A DNA stretch of 64,000 nucleotides from Candidatus Undinarchaeales archaeon (GTDB taxonomy: Archaea > SpSt-1190 > JASMDC01), in contig JASMDC010000003.1 of the NCBI GenBank assembly GCA_030753015.1, positions 62,001 through 126,000 of the forward strand, read 5' to 3'. Positions within the stretch are counted from its first letter, which is position 1; the number at the start of each line of letters is the position of its first letter. Position numbers and translations under genes: made by a program. Of the stretch, positions 33,537-42,056 are shown piece by piece. The notes beneath the pieces were generated by a model, which saw only the letters and a list, made by a program, of their open reading frames with translations, was not told the origin of the DNA and did not search any database.

Positions 33537-34099
33537 AAGCGCTCGTGATCGCCTGCGGGCTCATGGGCTCTGGAAAGAGCAGCGTCGCCCGTGCCCTCGC
33601 TGAGGTGCTCGCAGCCGATGTCGTCTCCTCCGACGTCGTGCGCAAGGAGCTTACCGATGTGGACCTCGATGAGCATCGGTACGTTGCGTTCGACAAGGGC
33701 ATCTACTCAGGCGACACGACGCGTCTGGTCTACGAGCACATGTGCGAACGGGCAGCGACATGGCTCAAGTCCGGCCAGCCAATCGTGCTCGACGCCTGTT
33801 TCGGGAAACGCTGGCAGCGCGACCTCGCCCGCACCACTGCTCTGCGGTACGGTGCTCCGTTCCTCTGTGTGGAGGTCACCTGCCCCCTCAGCGAGCTGAA
33901 GCGGCGGCTGGCCTCGCGAGAGGCGGACGGAACTGACGTGTCCGACGGACGGCTGGAGATCTTCGAGGAGCACAGGCGCAAGTTCGAGGCCATAGAGGAG
34001 CTGGCGGCACCCGAGCATCTGGTCGTGGATGGTCGGGATCCGCCGAAAGAGAACGCACGGTCGGCCCTTGTCGACCTCAGGAAACGCACGTCCAGGTGA
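33533..34099 (+). CDS. COG0645-type P-loop kinase
   Basis: 188 residues. The Walker A loop is GLMGSGKSS at the N-terminus. SSDVVRKEL follows, the acceptor-binding region typical of gluconate-kinase-like and zeta-toxin-like P-loop kinases, and a VLDACFGKRWQRD segment. Its start GTG overlaps the stop of the upstream kinase-like gene, so the two products are probably made in equal amounts and act together, as in the fused bacterial proteins. The substrate is unknown. The operon ends 43 bases before the convergent tRNA-Ala. Confidence 0.8.
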   Translation: MKALVIACGLMGSGKSSVARALAEVLAADVVSSDVVRKELTDVDLDEHRYVAFDKGIYSGDTTRLVYEHMCERAATWLKSGQPIVLDACFGKRWQRDLARTTALRYGAPFLCVEVTCPLSELKRRLASREADGTDVSDGRLEIFEEHRRKFEAIEELAAPEHLVVDGRDPPKENARSALVDLRKRTSR

Positions 34100-34141
34100 T
34101 GATGTGGACATTGGGGCAGGGAAGGGCCCTACCCCGCTTCA

Positions 34142-34214
34142 TGGACTGGACGGGATTTGAACCCGTGGCCTCCGCCTTGCGAAGGCGGCGCTCTACCAGC
34201 TGAGCTACCAGCCC
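34142..34214 (-). tRNA. tRNA-Ala (CGC)
   Basis: A 73-nt cloverleaf. The acceptor GGGCTGG pairs with CCAGTCC and includes the G3-U70 pair that marks alanine tRNAs. The D-arm, an anticodon stem CCGCC/GGCGG with loop TTCGCAA (anticodon CGC) and a T-arm with TTCAAAT are all present. The discriminator is A and CCA is not encoded. No intron is seen. A TATA element at 34239-34248 lies 29 bases upstream. Confidence 0.95.
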
Positions 34215-34238
34215 ATCGTGCCGTGTCGGCGCTATAGA

Positions 34239-34248
34239 CTTATAATGG
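34239..34248. promoter_or_regulatory. TATA element between tRNA-Ala and the transglutaminase-like gene
   Basis: CTTATAATGG reads as TATA on both strands. It is 29 bases from the tRNA-Ala 5' end on the minus strand and about 38 bases from an in-frame ATG at 34282 on the plus strand. Confidence 0.5.
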
Positions 34249-34338
34249 TTATCCACGGGCCACCGCCGACGCTACCACGGAATGAGAATGACAAAAGGAA
34301 AGGGTCTTAAGCAGGCGATGTCTGTTCATATATCTACC

Positions 34339-36588
34339 ATGGCGCTAACCGCCCGCACCGTTGTGCGTATCACCTGCTTGCTGCTGCTCCTCGGGATGCT
34401 CATGGCGACCGCCGCGGCCGTCCCGATCGACAATCCCCGTGAGTTGGGCTACGCACGGCTCAAGTTCACTTACAGTGCTGCCATGACGGCCACCCCCAAG
34501 AGCACCGATGCCCGGCTGAGCGAACTGACGGTCCACGTCTTCCGCGTTCCTCAGGAGGACGCGCGGCAGCGCATAGTCTCACTTGACGTTGACACCCCGG
34601 GCAAGCTCGATAACGACGCGCTCGGCAATCGTTTTGCCACGTTCACCTGGAAGGAGGTGGCGCCGGAGGGGACCTATCCCCTCAAGATCACCTCTGAGGT
34701 CGAGGTGCGTGCCAGGCAGGTCCCGGTCCGCGATCCTCCGCCCTTCCCACTCCCTCCCGACGATGTGACGGGCCATCGCGACTTTCTCAACCCCGGCCAG
34801 TTCACGACCTATGACCCGGAAATGGCTGCCATCGCTTTCGAGGTCACTCGCGATGCGACGGACGCCCTGGACGCGGCCATTCTTCTCGCCATATGGGTGC
34901 ACGATTACGTGACGTACGATCCCATTTGCGGTGACACGATCCGCGGCGCGGCCTGGACGTTCGAGAACAAGCGTGGTACCTGCGACGAGATAACCCACCT
35001 GTACATGTCGCTTTGTAGGGCGGTCGGGCTTCCCGTCAGGTACGTCTCCGGTTACGCGTTCGGCACCTTTGAGGAATCGGACGATTGGGGTCCGCATGCC
35101 TGGGCCGAGGTGTTCCTCCCCGGCACGGGCTGGGTGCCCATGGACCCGACCTACAATGAGATCGGTTGGCTCGATCCCACCCATCTGAAGATCTCGGTGT
35201 CCACCGATGGCAACACGACGTCCGAGCGTCACACGGTGCGCTTCGTGGAGGTGGAGCTCGCTAAAAGCGCTCCGGCGATATCTATCGAGGTGCTCGATGC
35301 CGCTGACGCGACCCCGCCCATGACCCTTTCGCTCGATGCACCGGATGAGCTGGGCGCCAACGATCCCGTGCTCATCCGCGCACATGTGAAGAACCTGCGC
35401 GACACCGTGCTCGTAACGTCGCTCAAGCTGGGATATCGTACCGAGAAGGGCGAGTTCCATCTCATCTGGGGACGCGAAGAGCAATCGCTCAGGCTGGAGC
35501 CTCGTGAGGAGGCCGAACTTCACTGGATGCTCCAGGCGCCCGACCTTACCCTTGAGTGCACAACCGATGGAACGGGCCGCAGGTTCTGCACCTACTACCA
35601 GTACGATTTCGCAGTGCACTCCGACGTGACCGCCAACGTGAGTGTGCGGTTCGTATCCAACCACGAGCGGACCGCCGGGCTCAAAGTAGATCTCCCCAAG
35701 GACCGCTACGGTGTGGGGGAGGAGGTGCGCGCAGCGTTGAGCGTGGACGAGCCTACGACTGTGTACGTCATCACCGACGTTACCAAGCTCGATACATCGC
35801 GGTTCACCGTGGACGGGGCGAGCGCCCTGACCTTCCCGGCGGACCGCTCCGGAACCCTCCTCATCTATGCTGCGGACGGGACACTGGTCAATCATACGAT
35901 CCACGTGTCCCAGGACGGCGCCATTGCCGCCGACGCGGTATCGTTCCCCGAGCACGTGACGAAGGGCGAGACCATCCCTGTATCGATAGCCTTGAGGAAT
36001 TCGGGAAGCCGGGATGCATCCCGGTTCGCCGTCCGAGTGAGCAGCCAGAACCTCGTGCTCGCAGAGCGCGTGGTCGATGCCTTGTCTCCGGGGGCATCGA
36101 CCGAGATCATGCTGGAGGTGCCCTCCACGACGCTCGAGGTGGGCGAGCATGTCCTCACACTTGAGGTGGGGGGAGAGAATCCGACTCAGTACTTCGGACA
36201 TGTGCGCATCGAGGGCGCTCCCGCGTTGGCGATGTCGGCAAAGCTACCTGCCCGGATGGTCGCAGGTCGGCGATATCGCAGCGTGCTGACCCTGACGAAC
36301 ACCGGTACCGCTCCCGCGACCGGGCTCGCTTTCAACGTAATTCTCCCTTCCGGGCTCGTCTTCTCGGGTTTCCCGTACCCGCCCACCCTGAACCCTGGCG
36401 AGGTCCACTCAAGGGCCGTGGAGCTGGTGCCTGGCTACGACATGTCCGCGGGGAACCACACCCTTGCCCTGGAGCTCGTCCACGGGGGCTCGACGACACG
36501 GCGCGATTTCAGTTTCGAGGTCGAGAACGGCCCGGCACTCCAGTTCCTAGCACTACTGGATTCGATCTACAAGCTCTTTGTGGGCTGA
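34339..36588 (+). CDS. Secreted transglutaminase-like protein with Ig-like domains
   Basis: 749 residues from ATG 34339, which gives a clean signal peptide (TVVRITCLLLLLGMLMATAAA); ATG 34282 would add 19 residues. The transglutaminase-like core is complete: catalytic Cys in KRGTCDEITHLYMSLCRAVGLPVRYVSGY, His in WGPHAWAEVF, and Asp in WVPMDPTYNEIGW. Three or more beta domains of CARDB/COG1470 type follow (PISIALRNSGSRDASRF, YRSVLTLTNTGTAPATGLAF). No C-terminal membrane helix is seen. Archaeal members are probably extracellular cysteine peptidases or crosslinkers. A substrate among the window's surface proteins is possible but not shown. Confidence 0.82.
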   Translation: MALTARTVVRITCLLLLLGMLMATAAAVPIDNPRELGYARLKFTYSAAMTATPKSTDARLSELTVHVFRVPQEDARQRIVSLDVDTPGKLDNDALGNRFATFTWKEVAPEGTYPLKITSEVEVRARQVPVRDPPPFPLPPDDVTGHRDFLNPGQFTTYDPEMAAIAFEVTRDATDALDAAILLAIWVHDYVTYDPICGDTIRGAAWTFENKRGTCDEITHLYMSLCRAVGLPVRYVSGYAFGTFEESDDWGPHAWAEVFLPGTGWVPMDPTYNEIGWLDPTHLKISVSTDGNTTSERHTVRFVEVELAKSAPAISIEVLDAADATPPMTLSLDAPDELGANDPVLIRAHVKNLRDTVLVTSLKLGYRTEKGEFHLIWGREEQSLRLEPREEAELHWMLQAPDLTLECTTDGTGRRFCTYYQYDFAVHSDVTANVSVRFVSNHERTAGLKVDLPKDRYGVGEEVRAALSVDEPTTVYVITDVTKLDTSRFTVDGASALTFPADRSGTLLIYAADGTLVNHTIHVSQDGAIAADAVSFPEHVTKGETIPVSIALRNSGSRDASRFAVRVSSQNLVLAERVVDALSPGASTEIMLEVPSTTLEVGEHVLTLEVGGENPTQYFGHVRIEGAPALAMSAKLPARMVAGRRYRSVLTLTNTGTAPATGLAFNVILPSGLVFSGFPYPPTLNPGEVHSRAVELVPGYDMSAGNHTLALELVHGGSTTRRDFSFEVENGPALQFLALLDSIYKLFVG

Positions 36589-36600
36589 CGTGCGAGCCCG

Positions 36601-37512
36601 TCATTCAAGAGAGACGGCCAGGTCCTTCTTCGCCAGCTCTTCATTCCGCCCAAGGGCTTCCTGGACCGTTGTCAACAGGTCGTCCATGGACTCCAGGTGC
36701 TGCTCCTGCTGCTTCTCCAGGCGCTCGACCTGCTCGAGCCGGCGGACGAGGGACTTCTCGATGTTGATGATACGCCCATCGAGGAGAGCGAACTCCTTAC
36801 GCATGGTCTCCTCCCAGTCGTGGAGCCTGTCGTTCACACGCCCCTCGATGCTGGTCATGGTCCCCTCGAGCTTGCCCACTCGGCTCTTGAGGGTTACCAT
36901 GCTGGCCTTCAGTTCGCTCGACCGGTCGCCGGACACATGCTCCAGTCGCTCGGTGAGCTCCTCCAGGAGCTTCAGGCGGGTCTCCAGCTCGATTATGTGC
37001 TCCTCATGCGGGCCGGGCGACTCTTCCAGGTGCCTGATCCGGCCTTCTAGGGTCATTCCGCTCTTCTGGAGGGCGAGCACACCATCGTTCATCTCCTTGA
37101 GGTGGCGGTCAACAGCGCTGGACGAGCGTTCCACGGTGGTGGCCAGATCGACCACCTTGCCGATGGTGTCCTCCAGGAAGGTGCGGTCCTTGGTGAACTT
37201 CTCCATCTCACCTGCAAGGAGCTCCACACGACGGACCTCTGACTTGATCTGCTGGCGCAGGTCGTCGGAGCGTTCAGTGAGCTCGACCAGCCGCTCGACC
37301 TCGTCCACGACCTTCATGCTCTCGACGCGCTCCATGCGCTGGAACATGCGTTTCTCGATGTCGGTGACGTGGCCGCGAAGGGTATCGAGCTCCTCACGCG
37401 CATCCAGAACATCCTTCTTGGGAGAGAGTTCGGAGAAACGGCGTCGACAGAGCTTGGACAGCTCTGTGAGGTGGGTGCTCAATACTTCAAGCTCTTCCTC
37501 AACGTTGGTCAT
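36601..37512 (-). CDS. Coiled-coil protein, unknown function
   Basis: 303 residues, almost entirely charged helical heptads (ERVESMKVVDEVERLVELTE, LEGRIRHLEESPG, RRLEQVERLEKQQEQHLES) with few aromatic residues and no membrane segment. It is probably a long dimeric coiled coil in the cytoplasm, perhaps structural. A TATA box (AAATATAAAGG, around 37557-37567) and a GAGGAG ribosome-binding site precede the ATG. The plus strand carries a long open frame over the same bases, rich in Ser and Arg, which is a shadow. It converges on the transglutaminase-like gene with a 12-base gap. Confidence 0.75.
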   Translation of the reverse strand: MTNVEEELEVLSTHLTELSKLCRRRFSELSPKKDVLDAREELDTLRGHVTDIEKRMFQRMERVESMKVVDEVERLVELTERSDDLRQQIKSEVRRVELLAGEMEKFTKDRTFLEDTIGKVVDLATTVERSSSAVDRHLKEMNDGVLALQKSGMTLEGRIRHLEESPGPHEEHIIELETRLKLLEELTERLEHVSGDRSSELKASMVTLKSRVGKLEGTMTSIEGRVNDRLHDWEETMRKEFALLDGRIINIEKSLVRRLEQVERLEKQQEQHLESMDDLLTTVQEALGRNEELAKKDLAVSLE

Positions 37513-37654
37513 CGCGCTCTCACTCCTCTAGCCCTATCCCATGGGGTGCCGTCTTCCTTTATATTTACGTTGATTTCGCGGACTCGGGTACCGGCATCGC
37601 GCCCCCCACACATAGTTATTTCAGCTTTGGCTAGAAGGTGGAGGGGGAACGGCC

Positions 37655-38977
37655 ATGGTACCTGCACGCCAGAGCGATCTGTTCACTTGGGAGGCCGATG
37701 GAGCTCCTTCCGCTCATGACGATCATTCCGGCCCGATGACCGCATCTGGCAGCATCCCACAATCCGCCCCGAACGACGAGAATGTGCTCTCCGTAACAGA
37801 GCTCACCGCCCGCATCAAGGGTCTTCTCGAGCGGGACAGCGCGCTCGCCGACCTGCGCGTGCGTGGCGAGCTCTCAGGCGTCAAGGAGCACTCCAGTGGC
37901 CACTGGTACTTCACCCTCAAGGACGAGGATGCCGTGGTCGGCTGCGTTATGTGGAGGAGCAGCGCTTCGAAGTTGCGCTTCACACCAGAGGATGGACTGG
38001 AAGTGGTGGCCCATGGGCATGTGTCAGTCTACGAGAAGCGCGGTCAGTACCAGCTCTACGTGCGGTCCCTGGAACCCGCGGGCAAGGGTGGGCTGTACGA
38101 GGCGTTCGAGCGGCTCAAGCATCGCCTCGAGATAGAGGGACTGTTCGCACCTGAGCGCAAGCGGCCCCTTCCGAAGTTCCCCCGATGGATCGGAGTGGTG
38201 ACGTCGCCGACCGGCGCCGTCGTACGTGATATAATCAATGTGCTGGGCCGACGCTGGCCTCTGGCGAACGTCCTCCTGGCGCCTGCGAAGGTACAGGGCG
38301 AGGGGGCTGCCGAAGAGGTGGCGGCGGCAATAGCCCGGTTGAGCGAGCGCGATGACATGGATGTGCTCATCGTGGGGCGCGGGGGTGGTTCCCTTGAGGA
38401 CCTGTGGGCCTTCAACGAGGAGGTCGTGGCACGGGCCATTGCTCAGAGCCCCGTCCCGGTCATATCGGCCGTAGGCCACGAGACCGACTTCACCATCGCG
38501 GACTTCGTGGCGGACGAGCGGGCTCCCACCCCATCTGCCGCTGCAGAGCTGGCCGTACCGGACCGGGCCGAGCTGGCCCGGAGCGTGAGCGAATTTGGAG
38601 GGCGATGTTCGGCCAGTGTCCGGGGACGGCTCGGTCAGGAGCGGAGCGCGATGGCATTGGCCGTCCAGGCGCTCCATGCCCGCGACCCTCGCCGACGCAT
38701 CGAGCAGGAGCGACAGACCATTGACATGCTCACGATGACCCTCACTAACGTCATCATCACCTACATTTCAGAGGGGCGGCGCGACCTTGAGCGGACCGCA
38801 GGAAGGCTCGGGGCGCTCGATCCCCATGCCGTCCTTCAGCGCGGCTACTCGATCACATTGGCCGGGGAGCGGATAGTGCGGGATGCAACAAGCCTCGCAC
38901 CCGGCGATACCGTTCGCACCATACTTGCCCGCGGCGCAGTTTCCTCGCGGGTGGAAATAGTGGAAGATGACAGATAA
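37655..38977 (+). CDS. xseA: Exonuclease VII large subunit
   Basis: 440 residues. After a 45-residue variable leader comes LSVTELTARIKGLLERD, the OB-fold (LRVRGELSGVKEHSSGHWYFTLKDE) and the catalytic region (IGVVTSPTGAVVRDIINVLGRRWP, DVLIVGRGGGSLEDLWAFNEE, VISAVGHETDFTIADFVAD, RAPTPSAAAEL), all hallmarks of XseA. The C-terminal coiled coil and GYSITLAGERIV end are kept. The enzyme degrades single-stranded DNA in repair. It is a bacterial-type gene found only in some archaea. The stop overlaps xseB by 11 bases. Confidence 0.93.
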   Translation: MVPARQSDLFTWEADGAPSAHDDHSGPMTASGSIPQSAPNDENVLSVTELTARIKGLLERDSALADLRVRGELSGVKEHSSGHWYFTLKDEDAVVGCVMWRSSASKLRFTPEDGLEVVAHGHVSVYEKRGQYQLYVRSLEPAGKGGLYEAFERLKHRLEIEGLFAPERKRPLPKFPRWIGVVTSPTGAVVRDIINVLGRRWPLANVLLAPAKVQGEGAAEEVAAAIARLSERDDMDVLIVGRGGGSLEDLWAFNEEVVARAIAQSPVPVISAVGHETDFTIADFVADERAPTPSAAAELAVPDRAELARSVSEFGGRCSASVRGRLGQERSAMALAVQALHARDPRRRIEQERQTIDMLTMTLTNVIITYISEGRRDLERTAGRLGALDPHAVLQRGYSITLAGERIVRDATSLAPGDTVRTILARGAVSSRVEIVEDDR

Positions 38978-39245
38978 GGACGTGATACTTATGACGGATG
39001 CAGGAGAGGACACAGGACGGGAGAAGGACTTCGAGGCAGCATTGATCCGTCTCAAGGACGTGACCATGACGCTCGAAGGAGGAGACCTCACCCTGGAGGA
39101 GTCCATGCGTCTCTTCGAGGAGGGGATGCGCTTGGCCGCCCAATGCTCCAAGAGGTTGGACGAGGCGGAGCAGCGAGTGGAGGCCCTGGTGGCCGGTAAG
39201 GAGGGAGAGCGGACGGAACCCTTCGCACCCATGGAAGAGCCCTGA
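38967..39245 (+). CDS. xseB: Exonuclease VII small subunit
   Basis: 92 residues. FEAALIRLKDVTMTLEGGDLTLEESMRLFEEGMRLAAQCSKRLDEAEQRVE is the diagnostic XseB helical hairpin. The start overlaps the xseA end; ATG 38991 is an alternative that would trim eight residues. It binds XseA in many copies to form the nuclease. It ends 3 bases from the stop of convergent moaB. Confidence 0.9.
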   Translation: MTDKDVILMTDAGEDTGREKDFEAALIRLKDVTMTLEGGDLTLEESMRLFEEGMRLAAQCSKRLDEAEQRVEALVAGKEGERTEPFAPMEEP

Positions 39246-39248
39246 GGG

Positions 39249-39752
39249 CTAGCCCTTGAGCACGTGGAAGACCAGATGGGCCATCTCGGAGGCTGCCAGG
39301 CGTGCGCCGAGTGCGGCGGCCTTGGGGGAGCCGGGCACACAAAAAACAGCCCGTCCGGCAACTACTCCCGCCATAGCTCGGGAGAGGAACGCTGCCGTTC
39401 CGACCTGCTCCACAGAACGGGCACGGAAGAGCTCGCCGAACCCCGGTAAAGTCTTGTCCAAGAGGGGCTCTAAGGTCTCGATGGTGATATCGCGAGGTCC
39501 GACACCCGTCCCTCCGGTGCAGAACACCACGTCCACGTCCTTCTCCTGAACGACCGACCGTACGGCGTCGGGCTCGTCGGGGACCACCCGTACCTCGACC
39601 ACCGTTATACCAGCATGCTCCAGCTCATCCCGGGCGGCGGGGCCTGAACGGTCCTCACGTTCACCGCTGTGGCACCGATCGCTCACGGTGACGACCCGGA
39701 CTGTTACGGGGCGGTCGTCAGGTGGTCGGTGATGATGGTCACTCACGAGCAT
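39249..39752 (-). CDS. moaB: MoaB/MogA molybdopterin adenylyltransferase
   Basis: 167 residues from ATG 39752. Family motifs are VVTVSDRCHSGEREDRSGP, VVFCTGGTGVGPRDITIETLEPLLD and the end segment AVFCVPGSPKAAALGA. The enzyme adenylylates molybdopterin before metal insertion. The start lies 14 bases inside the end of moaC, so the two are coupled. The open frame further upstream is inside moaC and unlikely to be used. It is last in the btpA-moaA-moaC-moaB operon. Confidence 0.9.
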   Translation of the reverse strand: MLVSDHHHRPPDDRPVTVRVVTVSDRCHSGEREDRSGPAARDELEHAGITVVEVRVVPDEPDAVRSVVQEKDVDVVFCTGGTGVGPRDITIETLEPLLDKTLPGFGELFRARSVEQVGTAAFLSRAMAGVVAGRAVFCVPGSPKAAALGARLAASEMAHLVFHVLKG

Positions 39753-40188
39753 CACCCTTCTTCTTGTCCTCGACCCTGATATCGGTGATGCGTGTCGATG
39801 GATACTGGCCCCCCTCATCCTTCTCGTAGGCCTTGGTCATGTCCCATACAGCAAGTAGGCCAGCGGTGACGCCGGCGAGCGCCTCCATCTCTACACCGGT
39901 GCGCGCCCGGCTCTTGACGGTAACTGTGCACGAGATAGAGCTCTCGTCAAGGTCCCAGTCGACATCCACCCGCTCGATCGGGAGGGGATGGCACAGGGGC
40001 ACGATACGTGGTGTATCCTTGACGGCGAGAACAGCGGCCACTCGGGCAGTGGCCAGGACATCGCCCTTGACGATCCTGCCCTCCCTGACCCGGGCGAGGG
40101 TCCCAGCGCTGAGTAGGATACGACCGGAGGCTCGTGCAGTGCGCGGTACGACCGGTTTCTCGGATACGTCGACCATGGCGGTTCCCAT
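39739..40188 (-). CDS. moaC: Cyclic pyranopterin monophosphate synthase MoaC
   Basis: 149 residues. The diagnostic IVPLCHPLPIERVDV and GVEMEALAGVTAGLLAVWDMTKA segments with the catalytic lysine and aspartate are intact. It converts the MoaA product to cyclic pyranopterin monophosphate. It starts 6 bases after the moaA stop and overlaps moaB at its end. Confidence 0.93.
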   Translation of the reverse strand: MGTAMVDVSEKPVVPRTARASGRILLSAGTLARVREGRIVKGDVLATARVAAVLAVKDTPRIVPLCHPLPIERVDVDWDLDESSISCTVTVKSRARTGVEMEALAGVTAGLLAVWDMTKAYEKDEGGQYPSTRITDIRVEDKKKGDARE

Positions 40189-40194
40189 TGTTCA

Positions 40195-41100
40195 TCACCT
40201 GAAATACGGTTCACGGGCAACGATGGCCCGCTCGAAGGCTTTCCGGCAGGCATCTATGTCGTCCGTTCGAAGTGGAGTGAGGATGTCGAAGAGGTTGTCC
40301 TTGCGCATGAGGCACGGCTTGAGATGGCCGTTGGCCGTGAGACGCAATCTCGAGCAGTTGGCGCAGAAAGTGCTGTTGTGCATGCTGCGGACCACTTCCA
40401 CCGTGAGCCCGCCGGACAATTTGTACTTGGTCCTGGCATGGAGGCTGCGTCTGATGATCATGTCTGCTTCACGCGAGAGGCGCTCCTCAAGAGGTGCGGC
40501 GGAGAACTTAGCACCGCCGTAAGCGTCGCAGGGGAGGTTCGTGTCCACAAGCTCGATGACCTGGAGGATGGCCCCCGAGTCCCGTGCGTAGTCCATGAGC
40601 CGATCGAGCTCGTGAGCGTTCCTGTTGGTGAGCACGAAGTTGAGCTTCACCGGGGAAAGGTGCTCGATTGCCGCGTCAAGACCTTCCAATACATCGTCGA
40701 GGGTTCCCACGCCGGTCATCTCCCGGTACAGGGCTGGGTCCAAGGTGTCCAGTGAGACGTTCACCCGGTCCAGTCCCGCAGCGGCCAGCCCCGTGGCCTT
40801 TGCGGCGAGCAGTACCCCGTTAGTGGTCATGGAGATGTCCCTGATGCCCTCCACGGCGCGGATGGCGGCCACGACGTCGCTGATGTCCTTTCGCACAAGA
40901 GGCTCGCCGCCCGTGAGCTTCACGGCCCGCACCCCGAATCCTGTGCCCACACGCACGATGGTGCCGACCTCTTTGGGCGTCATCTCGACGCCAGCTCCTG
41001 TGTCGCTCCCCTCGCGGTGGCAGTAGTCGCACCGGAGGTTGCATCGCTCGGTCAAGGAAATACGCAGCCCCTTCACCGGTCGACCGTGGGGATCGAGCAT
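40195..41100 (-). CDS. moaA: GTP 3',8-cyclase MoaA
   Basis: 301 residues from ATG 41100. The N-terminal radical SAM cluster is RCNLRCDYCHREG. LTGGEPLVRKDI follows, then the C-terminal second cluster CANCSRLRLTANGHLKPCL. It makes the first pterin intermediate from GTP. Two longer starts exist: ATG 41139, which overlaps the btpA stop as ATGA, and ATG 41112. A TTTTTAAC TATA-like element at 41121-41130 lies 26 bases before 41100, and MLDPHGRPVKGLRIS is the usual family N-terminus, so 41100 is preferred. Confidence 0.92.
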   Translation of the reverse strand: MLDPHGRPVKGLRISLTERCNLRCDYCHREGSDTGAGVEMTPKEVGTIVRVGTGFGVRAVKLTGGEPLVRKDISDVVAAIRAVEGIRDISMTTNGVLLAAKATGLAAAGLDRVNVSLDTLDPALYREMTGVGTLDDVLEGLDAAIEHLSPVKLNFVLTNRNAHELDRLMDYARDSGAILQVIELVDTNLPCDAYGGAKFSAAPLEERLSREADMIIRRSLHARTKYKLSGGLTVEVVRSMHNSTFCANCSRLRLTANGHLKPCLMRKDNLFDILTPLRTDDIDACRKAFERAIVAREPYFR

Positions 41101-41135
41101 GGGGCTGACCATGACCGTGGTAGTTAAAAATCCTT

Positions 41136-41882
41136 TCATGTGCGACCGCGGGCGGCCCGCTCAAAGGCGACAGCGAGATCGGGATCCACCCGACCGCCCC
41201 GCTTCAGGGCGGAGGCGACGATGACACCGTCGGCATGCCCGAGCAGGTCCGAGATGGTGTGCGCCGTCGCACCGCTCCCGATCAGTACCGGTACGTCCAC
41301 GACCCCTCGCACTAGGTCGAGGTCGTCCGGATCGGGAGGTGCTCCCGTGGCCGGTCCGGAGACGATGAGAGCGTCTGCCAGGCCCCGGCCCACGGCATCG
41401 CGCGCCTCGTCCTCGAGAGAGGGTGCCAGGGAGCGTGCGTGCTTTACGTGAACATCGGCGTATACCTCAACGTCGCTATCAAGAAGGCGCTTGAGTCGCT
41501 GGACGCGGTCAGCGCACCCGTTCACGGTCCCTTGGTCACACACAGCTGCGTACACGTATACGTTGGCGCGGATGAACTTAGCGCCGGTAGCGGCGGCGAT
41601 CGCTACGGCTGCTTCCGCGCCGTTGCGCAGCACGTTCACCCCGAAAGGGATGGCAAGACCATCGGCGGCCCGAGTGATCACAGCGGTCATGGCGGCAACG
41701 GTGGTCATCGAGGACGTCGGCTCGAAGGGTATATCATTGAAGTTCTCGAACACCACCCCCTCGAATCCTGCATTGACAAAGGCCTCCACATCTTGCCGCG
41801 CATTACGCACCACAGCGTCCATGACTCCTCCCCACCGGGGGCTTCCCGGGAGCGGGTCCAGATGAACTGCGCCGATGAGCAT
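41136..41882 (-). CDS. BtpA-family TIM-barrel protein
   Basis: 248 residues. LIGAVHLDPLPGSPRW at the N-terminus, GFEGVVFENFNDIPF, and VLIGSGATAHTISDLLGHADGVIVASALKR at the end match the BtpA family. In cyanobacteria BtpA affects photosystem I assembly. In archaea the family has no established role and probably binds a phosphorylated ligand. The ATG at 41882 lies about 29 bases from a TATA element shared with tRNA-Val. The stop overlaps an in-frame moaA ATG, so it is co-transcribed with the molybdopterin genes. Confidence 0.85.
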   Translation of the reverse strand: MLIGAVHLDPLPGSPRWGGVMDAVVRNARQDVEAFVNAGFEGVVFENFNDIPFEPTSSMTTVAAMTAVITRAADGLAIPFGVNVLRNGAEAAVAIAAATGAKFIRANVYVYAAVCDQGTVNGCADRVQRLKRLLDSDVEVYADVHVKHARSLAPSLEDEARDAVGRGLADALIVSGPATGAPPDPDDLDLVRGVVDVPVLIGSGATAHTISDLLGHADGVIVASALKRGGRVDPDLAVAFERAARGRT

Positions 41883-41906
41883 GATGCGCGCGGAAACAAA
41901 ACACAC

Positions 41907-41915
41907 ATAAATATT
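41907..41915. promoter_or_regulatory. Shared TATA element between btpA-moa operon and tRNA-Val
   Basis: ATAAATATT is TATA-like on both strands. It is centred 29 bases from the btpA-family ATG (41882) and 28 bases from the tRNA-Val 5' end (41939). Confidence 0.55.
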
Positions 41916-41938
41916 ACTGGCCGAACCGGAGTAAAAGA

Positions 41939-42012
41939 GGGCCTGTAGTCTAGATGGTTATGATGCTGCCTTGACAAGGCAGAGGTCCGGAGTTCAAATC
42001 TCCGCGGGCCCA
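41939..42012 (+). tRNA. tRNA-Val (GAC)
   Basis: A 74-nt cloverleaf. The acceptor GGGCCTG pairs with CGGGCCC, with one G-U pair. The anticodon stem CTGCC/GGCAG has loop TTGACAA (anticodon GAC), and the T-arm is CGGAG-TTCAAAT-CTCCG. The discriminator is A. There is no encoded CCA and no intron. Confidence 0.95.
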
Positions 42013-42016
42013 CTAC

Positions 42017-42041
42017 CGGGAGGGGCCGATCGTCCCTCCCG
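42017..42041. terminator. Hairpin between tRNA-Val and the giant Cys-rich gene
   Basis: CGGGAGGG and CCCTCCCG form an 8-bp stem with a 9-base loop, between the tRNA 3' end and the stop codon of the convergent 12-kb gene. It could end transcription from both sides. Confidence 0.5.
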
Positions 42042-42056
42042 AATCCTGCTCCCTAG

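Noticed and set aside
34579..36201. Minus-strand open frame of 540 codons opposite the transglutaminase-like gene
   Set aside because: It is rich in Arg/His/Gly without any family match, and the plus strand has a complete catalytic triad and signal peptide.
36578..37531. Plus-strand open frame of 317 codons over the coiled-coil gene
   Set aside because: It is Ser/Arg-rich and reads as the reverse of heptad codons. The minus strand has a TATA box, ribosome-binding site and clear heptads.
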